Below are positions 16,784 to 25,984 of a DNA stretch of 64,000 bases, piece after piece. The stretch is taken from positions 134,673-198,672 of the forward strand of contig JBDWMA010000012.1 in the NCBI GenBank assembly GCA_039972875.1, in the 5' to 3' direction. A program made the position numbers and the translations under genes. The notes beneath the pieces were generated by a model. The model was not told where the DNA came from. It worked only from the letters and a program-made list of their open reading frames with translations, and made no database searches. The stretch comes from Pseudoruegeria sp039972875 (GTDB lineage: Bacteria > Pseudomonadota > Alphaproteobacteria > Rhodobacterales > Rhodobacteraceae). The stretch's first letter is position 1. Every line of letters begins with the position of its first letter.

Positions 16784-18601
16784 ATGGACCTACGAAATAT
16801 TGCTATCATCGCGCACGTTGACCACGGCAAAACCACTCTTGTGGATGAGCTGCTGAAACAGTCCGGCGCATTTCGCGAAAATCAGGCTGTGGCAGAACGT
16901 GCCATGGACTCCAACGACCTAGAACGTGAACGCGGGATTACCATCCTTGCCAAAGCGACCTCTGTGGAGTGGAAAGACACGCGGATTAACATCGTTGACA
17001 CTCCGGGCCACGCCGATTTCGGGGGCGAAGTTGAACGTATTCTATCCATGGTGGATGGTGTTGTATTGCTTGTGGATGCGGCTGAAGGCCCAATGCCTCA
17101 GACAAAATTCGTAACCTCCAAAGCACTGGCGCTGGGTTTGCGCCCAATCGTTGTCGTGAACAAAGTCGACAAACCCGATGGCGAACCGGATCGTGCGCTT
17201 GACGAATGTTTTGACCTGTTCGCCTCTTTAGATGCCGATGATGATCAACTTGATTTCCCGGTTATGTACGCTTCTGGTCGCTCTGGATGGGCCGACATGG
17301 AACTCGACGGTCCACGCAAAGATTTAGCTGCGTTGTTCGACTTGATCGTAGAGCACGTGCCCGCGCCCAAAGTGATTGAAAACAAAGACAAACCATTCAG
17401 CATGTTGGCGACGACCCTTGGTTCAGACCCATTCATCGGCCGTATTTTGACAGGTCGTGTTGAAAGCGGCACTTTAAGAGCTGGCGAAACAGTTAAAGCG
17501 CTCAGCCGTGATGGCTCCAAGATCGAACAGTTCCGCTGCACCAAGATCCTTGCGTTCCGTGGCTTGGCCCAGGCCCCAATCGACGTTGCTGAGGCCGGGG
17601 ACATCGTATCCCTTGCAGGTATGGCGACGGCAACGGTTGCAGACACCATCTGTGCCGTCGAAATCGACACTGCCCTACCCGCACAGCCGATTGATCCACC
17701 TACCATCACAGTAACCTTTGGCATCAACGACAGCCCCCTTGCTGGTCGTGACGGCAAAAAAGTTCAGTCCCGCGTTATCCGCGAGCGTTTGATGAAAGAA
17801 GCTGAATCCAATGTAGCGATCAAAATCAGCGACACCCCCGGTGGTGAAGCCTTTGAAGTTGCCGGTCGTGGTGAGCTTCAGATGGGCGTTCTGATTGAGA
17901 ACATGCGCCGTGAAGGCTTTGAATTGTCCGTGTCTCGTCCGCAGGTTCTGTTTCAGGATGTTGATGGTCAGAAACTTGAACCCGTCGAAGAAGTTACCGT
18001 TGACGTGGATGACGAATACTCTGGCGCTGTGATCGAAAAACTGACCGGCCCGCGCAAAGGTGAATTGACCGAGATGCGCCAGAACGGTGGTAAAACTCGG
18101 ATCATCGCTCTTGTACCTTCTCGTGGCTTGATTGGGTATCATGGTGAATTCCTAACAGACACCCGTGGTACTGGCGTGTTGAACCGCGTGTTCCACGACT
18201 GGACTCCACACAAAGGATCCATCCCTGGTCGTCGTGCTGGTGTTCTGATCTCCATGGAAAACGGTACATCTGTTGCCTACGCTTTGTGGAACCTCGAAGA
18301 TCGCGGTAGAATGTTCATCGGCGCGCAAGAAGCCGTCTATGAAGGTATGGTCATCGGCGAGCACAGCCGTGAAAACGATCTGGAAGTGAACCCGCTTAAA
18401 GGTAAAAAGCTGACCAACGTTCGGGCCTCTGGAACAGACGAAGCTGTTCGCCTGACGACACCAATTCGCAAATCTCTCGAAGAGGCCATTGCGTATATCG
18501 ACAATGACGAGCTGGTCGAAGTCACACCGAATTCTATCCGAATTCGCAAACGCTTTTTGGACCCACATGAGCGAAAACGCCAAGCGCGTTCCGCAGCCTA
18601 A
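16784..18601 (+). CDS. typA: Translational GTPase TypA/BipA
   Basis: A 605-aa GTPase that binds the ribosome and helps late assembly and stress adaptation. The G domain has AHVDHGKTTL (G1), the RGITI switch (G2), DTPGHADFG (G3) and NKVDKPD (G4). EF-Tu domain 2, EF-G-like domains and the TypA-specific C-terminal domain (FHDWTPHKG, SGTDEAVRL) follow. Length is normal. Confidence 0.97.
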   Translation: MDLRNIAIIAHVDHGKTTLVDELLKQSGAFRENQAVAERAMDSNDLERERGITILAKATSVEWKDTRINIVDTPGHADFGGEVERILSMVDGVVLLVDAAEGPMPQTKFVTSKALALGLRPIVVVNKVDKPDGEPDRALDECFDLFASLDADDDQLDFPVMYASGRSGWADMELDGPRKDLAALFDLIVEHVPAPKVIENKDKPFSMLATTLGSDPFIGRILTGRVESGTLRAGETVKALSRDGSKIEQFRCTKILAFRGLAQAPIDVAEAGDIVSLAGMATATVADTICAVEIDTALPAQPIDPPTITVTFGINDSPLAGRDGKKVQSRVIRERLMKEAESNVAIKISDTPGGEAFEVAGRGELQMGVLIENMRREGFELSVSRPQVLFQDVDGQKLEPVEEVTVDVDDEYSGAVIEKLTGPRKGELTEMRQNGGKTRIIALVPSRGLIGYHGEFLTDTRGTGVLNRVFHDWTPHKGSIPGRRAGVLISMENGTSVAYALWNLEDRGRMFIGAQEAVYEGMVIGEHSRENDLEVNPLKGKKLTNVRASGTDEAVRLTTPIRKSLEEAIAYIDNDELVEVTPNSIRIRKRFLDPHERKRQARSAA

Positions 18602-18608
18602 ACGAATA

Positions 18609-18637
18609 AAGCCCGGTGAACTTCACCGGGCTTTTTA
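18609..18637 (+). terminator. Terminator of typA
   Basis: A GC-rich perfect inverted repeat (AAGCCCGGTGAA with TTCACCGGGCTT around one C) followed by a T-run, starting 8 bp after the typA stop. It can also serve the minus-strand DUF1330 gene ending at 18666. Confidence 0.88.
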
Positions 18638-18665
18638 TATACTATCAAAAAATTAGTGCGATTTG

Positions 18666-18956
18666 TTAATCGTCTGTTGTTTCGACAATCATTAATTCTC
18701 GCTCAGAAGCGTTGCGCGCATGGCTTAATGCTTCTTGGTATTCCGGGCTGTAATAACACGCTTCCGCAGCCTCAAGGCTTGGGAATTTCGCAACAACATT
18801 GCGTGCGCGATCCTTTCCTTCCAGCTGAACATAACGCCCACCCCGGACAAGAAACTCACCACCATTGCTTGCAATCGCCGGCCCAGCAAGGGCGGCGTAT
18901 TTTGCATAAGACTCTTTATCCCTTACCGTGACATGTGCAATCCAAAGTGCGCCCAT
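18666..18956 (-). CDS. DUF1330 family protein
   Basis: A 96-aa ferredoxin-like alpha/beta barrel protein of the DUF1330 family. It begins LWIAHVTVRDKESYAKYAALAG and has the conserved FLVRGGRYVQLEGKDRARNVVAKFPS and YYSPEYQEALSHR-like segments. These small proteins form dimers, and their biochemical role is not established. It lies 2 bp downstream of alaS and is likely cotranscribed. Confidence 0.87.
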   Translation of the reverse strand: MGALWIAHVTVRDKESYAKYAALAGPAIASNGGEFLVRGGRYVQLEGKDRARNVVAKFPSLEAAEACYYSPEYQEALSHARNASERELMIVETTDD

Positions 18957-18958
18957 CG

Positions 18959-21628
18959 TTATGCTCCTTCTATAACTTTACGTGCCGCAGCGATCGCAGC
19001 ATCCGCGTTCGCCGCATCTTTACCACCGCCTTGGGCCATATCAGGTCGACCACCTCCGCCTTTGCCGCCAAGTTCGGCAACCGCAGCACGTACCAAATCA
19101 ACAGCTGACACACGATCCGTCATGTCATTGGTAACCCCAGCAGCAACAGCGGCTTTTCCACCTGCATCCGCAATCAAAAGAACCGCGCCAGATTCAAGTC
19201 GCGTTTTATGTTCATCAATCAGCGCAGGCAAATCCTTACCACTCACCCCCGACAAAGCCTGCGCATGGAACCGAATTCCGTTCACCTCAACGGCATCAGC
19301 CACACCGCCAGCCTGTGCTCCTCCGGCCATAGCCAGATCACGGCGAAGCTGTGCAACCTCATTCTGAAGAGATTTCCGTTCATCCAACAGAGATTTCACC
19401 CGGTCTTCGACGTCACCAGCCTGCGCCTTTAATACCGAAGCAACCTTCGTCAGTCGTTGATCCTGTGTCGAAAGATGAGACAAAGCCGCCGCACCCGTCA
19501 ATGCTTCGATCCGACGTACGCCTGCAGATGACGCACTATCGCCCAATAACGTAAACAGACCTATATCCCCTGTTTGCGTCACATGTGTACCGCCGCAAAG
19601 TTCAAGAGAGTAAGTGTTGCCATCAGTTCCTTTACCGGAGCCCGTTTCAGTCCCCATTGAGACCACTCGCACTTCATCGCCGTATTTCTCGCCGAACAGA
19701 GCTTGTGCCCCCAAAGAACGCGCATCGTCCGGGGTCATGATACGGGTTTCAACCCGGCTATTTTGACGGATATAGGCGTTCACCTCGGTTTCAACTTGCG
19801 CCAGTTCTTTATTCGAAAGCGCTGCGGAATGACTAAAATCGAAACGCAGGCGATCCGCTGCATTCAATGATCCACGTTGAGCCACATGATCACCTAAGGC
19901 ATTGCGCAAAGCTTCATGCAAAAGGTGTGTCGCAGAATGGTTCGCACGAATAGCGCCCCTGCGGGAGTGGTCCACACGCAATTCCAACGCATCCCCCACG
20001 GATAGACTGCCCTTTTCAGCCGTCATTTTGTGCGCGAAGACACCACCGGCCATTTTCAGTGTATCTTCGATTACACCATTTCCATCTGGTTTCAGATAGG
20101 TCCCATTATCCCCAACTTGCCCGCCGGATTCAGCATAAAATGGTGTCTGGTTCAAAACAACGAAACCAATTTCGCCGTCTTTCAACGTCTCCAGAGCTTT
20201 GCCGTCCTTTACGATGGCCAGCACCTGTCCTTCGGCTATTTCCGTGTCGTATCCCAGAAACTCCGTTGCGCCGTTTTTATCTGCAAGATCGAACCAAATA
20301 GCAGCATCAGCGGTTTCCCCCGACCCCGACCATGCCGCCCGCGCTTTGGCTTTTTGTTCTTCCATGGCGACGCTAAAGCCATCGGTATCAACCGACATGC
20401 CCTTTTCACGTAAGGCGTCTTGCGTCAAATCCAGAGGGAATCCAAATGTATCATAAAGTTTAAACGCAGAGGCACCCGATAAGGTTCCGCCTTCGTCCAA
20501 GCCAGACACTTCATCATCTAGCAACCGCAGACCACGATCAAGAGTTTGACGAAAACGCGTTTCCTCAAGGCGGAGTGTCTCTTCGATCATGGCTTGTGCT
20601 TGACCAAGTTCTGTAAAGTGCCCCCCCATTTGTTGAACAAGGGCTGGAACCAAACGATGCATCACAGGGTCCTTGGCGCCCAACAGATGCGCATGACGCA
20701 TCGCACGACGCATGATCCTGCGCAAAACATAGCCGCGTCCCTCATTGCTTGGCATCACACCATCCGCAATCAAAAATGATGTCGACCGAAGGTGGTCCGC
20801 AATGACGCGGTGATGAACATTTCCTGGCCCATCGGGGTCTTGGCTTGTTGCATGGGCTGAGGCTTCGATCAGGGCACGCATCAGGTCAGTGTCATAATTG
20901 TCGTGTTTGCCCTGCAGCAAGGCGCCAATGCGCTCCAGCCCCATTCCGGTATCAATGGATGGTTTTGGCAGATTTTCCTGACGACCGTCTTCATGACGTT
21001 CGAACTGCATAAAAACCAAATTCCAGATTTCGATGAACCGGTCGCCATCTTCTTCTGGGCTACCTGGAGGCCCCCCCCAAATGTGATCGCCATGATCATA
21101 AAAAATTTCAGTACAAGGTCCACAAGGACCAGTGGCGCCCATGCTCCAGAAATTGTCATCGGTTGCGATCCGAATGATACGATCGTCAGACAAACCAGCG
21201 TATTTTTTCCAGATGTTCGCTGCTTCGTCATCCGTATGGTAAACGGTGACAAGCAGTTTGTCTTTGTTGATGCCAAACTCTTTGGTTAGCAAATCCCACG
21301 CGAATGGAATGGCCTCTTCCTTGAAGTAATCGCCAAAAGAAAAGTTACCAAGCATTTCAAAAAAAGTATGATGTCGCGCGGTATACCCAACGTTATCCAA
21401 ATCATTGTGTTTGCCGCCGGCACGCACACATTTTTGACTTGTCGAGGCGCGCGTATAGTCCCGTTGCTCCACACCAGTGAAGACATTTTTGAACTGAACC
21501 ATACCTGCGTTGGTAAACATCAATGTCGGATCATTGCGCGGCACCAAAGGTGAGGAATCGACTATCGCGTGATCATTTTGACCAAAGTAATTTAGGTATG
21601 TGGAACGGATCTCATTCAAACTCGGCAT
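18959..21628 (-). CDS. alaS: Alanyl-tRNA synthetase
   Basis: An 889-aa class II synthetase that charges tRNA-Ala. The catalytic core (residues 1 to about 440) begins SLNEIRSTYLNYF, with motif 1-2 residues around HTFFEMLGNFSFGDYFKEEAI. The editing domain contains the zinc-binding HSATHLLHEAL histidines and the CGGTHV motif. A C-terminal coiled region and Gly-rich domain end GGGGRPDMAQGGG. The length is normal. Confidence 0.97.
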   Translation of the reverse strand: MPSLNEIRSTYLNYFGQNDHAIVDSSPLVPRNDPTLMFTNAGMVQFKNVFTGVEQRDYTRASTSQKCVRAGGKHNDLDNVGYTARHHTFFEMLGNFSFGDYFKEEAIPFAWDLLTKEFGINKDKLLVTVYHTDDEAANIWKKYAGLSDDRIIRIATDDNFWSMGATGPCGPCTEIFYDHGDHIWGGPPGSPEEDGDRFIEIWNLVFMQFERHEDGRQENLPKPSIDTGMGLERIGALLQGKHDNYDTDLMRALIEASAHATSQDPDGPGNVHHRVIADHLRSTSFLIADGVMPSNEGRGYVLRRIMRRAMRHAHLLGAKDPVMHRLVPALVQQMGGHFTELGQAQAMIEETLRLEETRFRQTLDRGLRLLDDEVSGLDEGGTLSGASAFKLYDTFGFPLDLTQDALREKGMSVDTDGFSVAMEEQKAKARAAWSGSGETADAAIWFDLADKNGATEFLGYDTEIAEGQVLAIVKDGKALETLKDGEIGFVVLNQTPFYAESGGQVGDNGTYLKPDGNGVIEDTLKMAGGVFAHKMTAEKGSLSVGDALELRVDHSRRGAIRANHSATHLLHEALRNALGDHVAQRGSLNAADRLRFDFSHSAALSNKELAQVETEVNAYIRQNSRVETRIMTPDDARSLGAQALFGEKYGDEVRVVSMGTETGSGKGTDGNTYSLELCGGTHVTQTGDIGLFTLLGDSASSAGVRRIEALTGAAALSHLSTQDQRLTKVASVLKAQAGDVEDRVKSLLDERKSLQNEVAQLRRDLAMAGGAQAGGVADAVEVNGIRFHAQALSGVSGKDLPALIDEHKTRLESGAVLLIADAGGKAAVAAGVTNDMTDRVSAVDLVRAAVAELGGKGGGGRPDMAQGGGKDAANADAAIAAARKVIEGA

Positions 21629-21701
21629 AGGGTCATTTCCGCGAAATTATATGTGGTTCAGACCCGTTTATAACTGTGCCCCCGCCCTGTCTACTGCCAA
21701 C

Positions 21702-21732
21702 AAAAAAAGCCGTCCGAATTCGGACGGCTTAT
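21702..21732 (-). terminator. Terminator of recA
   Basis: AAGCCGTCCGAATTCGGACGGCTT is a perfect inverted repeat. On the minus strand it is followed by a seven-base T-run, about 20 bp after the recA stop. Confidence 0.92.
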
Positions 21733-21751
21733 TGAAACAAACTGTTCCCTA

Positions 21752-22822
21752 CTAACCCTCTAAGACATCCTCAGATGATCCTTTAGGCATATCAAAATCC
21801 AACCCGTGGGCGGCACGAATTTTATCTTCGATTTCAAGAGCAATGCCATTATTTTCTTTCAAAAATGTTTTTGCATTTTCACGCCCCTGGCCAATTCGCT
21901 GATCACCATAAGAGAACCACGAACCCGCTTTATCAACAATTCCGGCTTTAACACCCAGATCCAACAATTCCCCCATTTTGGAGATGCCTTCACCATATAC
22001 GATGTCAAATTCGACCTGTTTAAAAGGTGCCGCAACTTTGTTTTTCACCACTTTTACACGCGTGGCATTCCCAACCACCTCATCTTTGTCTTTCAAAGAC
22101 CCGATACGACGAATATCCAGACGAACCGATGAATAGAATTTCAACGCATTCCCGCCTGTTGTGGTTTCCGGGCTGCCAAACATAACCCCAATCTTCATCC
22201 GAATTTGGTTAATGAATATAACCATACAATTTGAACGCGAAATAGAACCTGTCAATTTCCGCATGGCTTGGCTCATCAATCGTGCTTGAACGCCAACGCT
22301 ACTGTCCCCCATGTCCCCCTCAAGCTCTGACTTAGGCGTCAACGCAGCGACGGAGTCGACAACAACCATGTTTACAGCACCTGAACGCACCAAAGTGTCA
22401 GTGATTTCCAAAGCTTGCTCACCCGTATCAGGTTGCGAAATAAGCAACTCATCAAGGTCAACACCAAGCTTTTTTGCATATTGAGGGTCCAGCGCATGTT
22501 CGGCATCCACAAAGGCACAAACACCACCGGTTTTTTGCTCTTCTGCCACACAGTGCAGAGTCAGTGTTGTTTTGCCCGAAGACTCTGGACCATAAATTTC
22601 AATAATCCGACCCTTAGGAAGCCCACCTATGCCTAAGGCAATATCAAGCCCAAGTGATCCAGTAGAAGTCGCAGCGATTTCTTGTACTGCCCCCTCTTGC
22701 CCCAATTTCATAATTGAGCCTTTACCAAATTGCCGCTCAATTTGTGCCAGAGCTGAATCCAAGGCCTTTTGTTTGTCTGCTTTACGTTTATCTGTCATGT
22801 TCAAAAGATCTGCCATCGCCAT
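21752..22822 (-). CDS. recA: Recombinase RecA
   Basis: A 356-aa DNA strand-exchange protein, also the coprotease that triggers LexA cleavage. Walker A is EIYGPESSGKTTL. The region MRKLTGSISRSNCMVIFINQIRMKIGVMFGSPETTTGG covers Walker B and loop L2. AAGGG lies 8 nt before the ATG at 22822. An SOS box lies about 50 bp upstream. alaS follows on the same strand after a terminator. Confidence 0.98.
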   Translation of the reverse strand: MAMADLLNMTDKRKADKQKALDSALAQIERQFGKGSIMKLGQEGAVQEIAATSTGSLGLDIALGIGGLPKGRIIEIYGPESSGKTTLTLHCVAEEQKTGGVCAFVDAEHALDPQYAKKLGVDLDELLISQPDTGEQALEITDTLVRSGAVNMVVVDSVAALTPKSELEGDMGDSSVGVQARLMSQAMRKLTGSISRSNCMVIFINQIRMKIGVMFGSPETTTGGNALKFYSSVRLDIRRIGSLKDKDEVVGNATRVKVVKNKVAAPFKQVEFDIVYGEGISKMGELLDLGVKAGIVDKAGSWFSYGDQRIGQGRENAKTFLKENNGIALEIEDKIRAAHGLDFDMPKGSSEDVLEG

Positions 22823-22872
22823 TGTTTAAACCCTTATTTCATACCCTGATCAGGGCGGCAATCACTGCCTAC

Positions 22873-22887
22873 GTTCACTACTTGTTC
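22873..22887. promoter_or_regulatory. SOS box (LexA operator) of recA
   Basis: GTTCACTACTTGTTC fits the alphaproteobacterial LexA site GTTC-N7-GTTC exactly and lies about 50 bp upstream of the recA ATG. Confidence 0.85.
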
Positions 22888-23012
22888 TCTCCCTTATGGG
22901 GTCAAAAGGTGAACATTTCAATAAAAATGTTTCTTTGCAATTCTGGCGTGCAAAATACTAATTACTCGTTTAAATTTCATCACAGACATAAATTAAGACA
23001 ATTGTTCAAAGA

Positions 23013-23618
23013 ATGTTGATTTTTCATAAACAAAAACTTGTCCTCCTGTCCGTTCCTAAAACGGGAACGACATCTTTACAGACCGCGTTAGAATCAAAGG
23101 CCGATATTGTTGTAAAGGACCCTCCAGGTCTAAAACATCTATCATTCCGTGGATATCAACGCTTGTTTGAACCGATGCTAAAAAAACATTGCGAAGGTCC
23201 ATTTGAAACCGTGGCTGTTATACGCGAGCCTATAGATTGGATGGCCAGCTGGTATAAATATCGTAGCCGACCCTTTCTCAATAATTCACCTAACAGTACC
23301 AAGTCGATTGATTTTGACACATTTATTCGGGCTTACCTATCAGATGACGTGCCAGCATACGCAAAGATCGGTTCCCAATCTAATTTTGCGGCTGCAAAGG
23401 ATGGATCTCCTGGGGTAACCCACAGATTTCGATATGAGTCTATGGATGAAATCTGTGCGTTCTTACGTGCAAGATTATCATTGGATTTTGAGCTTCCAGT
23501 TCTAAACAAATCGCCCGCCCGAGAATTATCTCTTTCATCAGATGTTGAAACACTTTTCAGAGAAACCAATTCAAAAGACTTTGACCTTTGGGAGAATGCA
23601 AAAACAAAGTCAGTGTAA
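23013..23618 (+). CDS. Sulfotransferase-like P-loop protein
   Basis: The 201-aa product starts with LVLLSVPKTGTTSLQTAL, the 5'-phosphosulfate loop of PAPS-dependent sulfotransferases. It continues with VAVIREPIDWMASWYKYR, matching the 3'-phosphate-binding R...S region. It is short for the family but appears whole. The last 9 bases overlap the convergent cckA end. Base composition is richer in A and T than its neighbours, which hints at transfer. The sulfate acceptor, perhaps a surface sugar, is unknown. Confidence 0.78.
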   Translation: MLIFHKQKLVLLSVPKTGTTSLQTALESKADIVVKDPPGLKHLSFRGYQRLFEPMLKKHCEGPFETVAVIREPIDWMASWYKYRSRPFLNNSPNSTKSIDFDTFIRAYLSDDVPAYAKIGSQSNFAAAKDGSPGVTHRFRYESMDEICAFLRARLSLDFELPVLNKSPARELSLSSDVETLFRETNSKDFDLWENAKTKSV

Positions 23619-25907
23619 TTGACGGTGCACTGTTGAAGTTAAGTCATTCAGAGAAAATGGTTTCGGCAAAAATACTGAATTTGGAACCATTTCTCCTTCT
23701 TTTGATAACTCTTCCTCGGTGTAACCAGACACAAATATTACTTTGACATTTGGCCGTTTTGCCAATGCTTCGCGCACCCAAGTTGGACCATTTGCACCTG
23801 GCATAATTACATCCGAAACAAAGACATCGACAGAAAGGCTATCGTCGTCCAGAATTGCCTTTGCGCGCTCAGCATCCTCTGCCTCAAGTACTGTATACCC
23901 GCGAAGCCTCAATGCGCGCGATGCGAAGGCCCGAACCGAGTCTTCGTCTTCCACCAAAAGAACCACTCCCTCATCCGCTGGGCTCGGCTTTTCTAAAGCT
24001 TTTGGCTGGACTGTGAACCTATCCACGGTTTCCTCAGATGCAACGGGAAGATAGAGCGTAAAACAGGTTCCTTGCCCAACGGCGCTATCGATCAAAATGT
24101 ATCCACCTGTTTGTTTTACAATTCCGTACACAGTCGCCAATCCTAGGCCCGTTCCCTCCCCAATTGGTTTATCTGTGAAAAATGGATCAAAGACTTTATC
24201 GATGTTATCTGTCGGAATTCCGACTCCATTATCGGTAACTTTGATGACGCAATAATCAGCCGGTGGAATAGTAACACGTCCTTTGCGCATCCCATTCCGT
24301 AATGTTGCACCCGTGGTTTCTATTGAAATTTCCCCACCATCAGGCATGGCCTCTTTGGCATTTACAACTAAATTCATCATGACTTGTTCTAATTGCCGCT
24401 TGTCGGCGAATACTGGCTTTATTTCAGGATCATAACCAAATCGTAACGACACTTTTTCCCCGACCAGACGATTTAACAAATGGGTCAAATCTGAAAACAC
24501 GTCCTTTAGATCCATTGGCTGCATTTGCATTGTCTGTTTTCTCGAGAAGGCTAGCAACTGTCCAACAAGACTGGCCGCCCGGTTGGCATTCTGACTAATC
24601 TGCTCCAGATCCGCATAGCTTGGATCGTTGTGGTCGTGACGCAATAATAACAGATCGCAATGACCCGAGATGGCCGTCAAAAGATTATTGAAGTCATGCG
24701 CAATCCCACCGGCAAGCTGCCCGATGGCCTGCATTTTTTGACTTTGGACAAATTGCGCCTCTAGGGTTTTTAATTCTGTAACATCGTTTAGGACCATCAT
24801 AAGATCAGCCCCTTTTTGCAGCACCGTTGCGTGAACAAAAATCTCTTGATCAGATGCGCGCATTTTAAGGAGTTCATCTCTTGGCTCCCGAAAAGTAGCC
24901 CCCCCCTGAAACAACCAATCCTCGAGAGGTCGGTTTATCCCTTCTAAAAAGCCCGCCGCCTCTATCCCAACCAATGAGGATTCAGTTTTTAATAATTTTC
25001 TGGCGCTGGAATTTGCAAATTTTACAGAAAAGCTTTTATCCAACAACAAGATCGAAACTGGCAAATCATCCAGGTGGTCGTATTTATCGGCCGAAAAATC
25101 GGATTCCCGTGGCGGGACAAAGTAGACTTCTTGCCGCCCCCCTAACCCCTTGATGACCACTAGCTCACAGTTCAGCGCGCCAGATTGGGTCTGAAGCTCG
25201 ATTAACCCGCCTTCCTCCAATTGTTCTTCAGTGGCGATCGTATGTATTGATTTTACACGCTCACCTAAAAGCCTCCGAAGCGCCTCATTCGAGAATAAGA
25301 CCGCACCATTCGCATTACAAATTACCATCGGTAGTGATAATCCGTCTGACCCCTTAGATGCCTTATGAGGTTCCCAAATATCCTCAAACCGCCAAAGGAA
25401 TCCATTTCCTCCCAATCGATGGACAGCCAAACGCATATGGCCTTTGCGTGTAACGACATCCTCACGTGCCGCCCCCTTTCGGAGGGCACGTATTTGCAGC
25501 CCATGCATCACATTCGATGGGTTTGCAAAAACCTCATTGAATGCATGGGACAGAGGTTGGCCTATTTTTGCCGGAAAAGTGCGTTTACCGGCATAATTTA
25601 GGTACCGCACAGTCCCATCTTCGTCCGAAACAAAACTGGCGGTCGCATCATGCTCTACAAATTTAGAGATTTCACTGAGCTTAATCCGTTGATGCCAAGA
25701 TGAGGATAGAAAAGTAAGCCAAACCGTAATTGCAGAAATTAGCAAAGCAGCGGCAGTTACGGCAAAAATAATTCTTAATGTTTCATCCGGCGTTATCCAA
25801 GCGGCAGCAAACAACAACCCACCGGCCAAAAAGGCGCCGATCATCCGAGACGAAATGACAGCCGGTTGACGGGTCATTGGGTGAGGTAGTATTGAAAAAT
25901 GGGCCAT
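23610..25907 (-). CDS. cckA: Cell-cycle hybrid histidine kinase CckA
   Basis: A 765-aa hybrid kinase: two N-terminal membrane helices (about 20-62), two PAS-like regions (about 80-380), a HisKA domain with H404 in QLAGGIAHDFNNLLTAI, an ATPase domain (TGLGLATVYGIVKQTGGYI) and a C-terminal receiver with the acceptor Asp near 699 (VFVSDVIMPGANGP). In alphaproteobacteria CckA phosphorylates ChpT and so CtrA. In Rhodobacterales this path controls motility and gene transfer agents rather than viability. Confidence 0.92.
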   Translation of the reverse strand: MAHFSILPHPMTRQPAVISSRMIGAFLAGGLLFAAAWITPDETLRIIFAVTAAALLISAITVWLTFLSSSWHQRIKLSEISKFVEHDATASFVSDEDGTVRYLNYAGKRTFPAKIGQPLSHAFNEVFANPSNVMHGLQIRALRKGAAREDVVTRKGHMRLAVHRLGGNGFLWRFEDIWEPHKASKGSDGLSLPMVICNANGAVLFSNEALRRLLGERVKSIHTIATEEQLEEGGLIELQTQSGALNCELVVIKGLGGRQEVYFVPPRESDFSADKYDHLDDLPVSILLLDKSFSVKFANSSARKLLKTESSLVGIEAAGFLEGINRPLEDWLFQGGATFREPRDELLKMRASDQEIFVHATVLQKGADLMMVLNDVTELKTLEAQFVQSQKMQAIGQLAGGIAHDFNNLLTAISGHCDLLLLRHDHNDPSYADLEQISQNANRAASLVGQLLAFSRKQTMQMQPMDLKDVFSDLTHLLNRLVGEKVSLRFGYDPEIKPVFADKRQLEQVMMNLVVNAKEAMPDGGEISIETTGATLRNGMRKGRVTIPPADYCVIKVTDNGVGIPTDNIDKVFDPFFTDKPIGEGTGLGLATVYGIVKQTGGYILIDSAVGQGTCFTLYLPVASEETVDRFTVQPKALEKPSPADEGVVLLVEDEDSVRAFASRALRLRGYTVLEAEDAERAKAILDDDSLSVDVFVSDVIMPGANGPTWVREALAKRPNVKVIFVSGYTEEELSKEGEMVPNSVFLPKPFSLNDLTSTVHRQLH

Positions 25908-25984
25908 TCGCCCCCCGTCTGAGTGCTAGAGTTGCACCCATAACAAGAGAAAAGGATTAACCACGCCTTAAGGACAAATGATTT

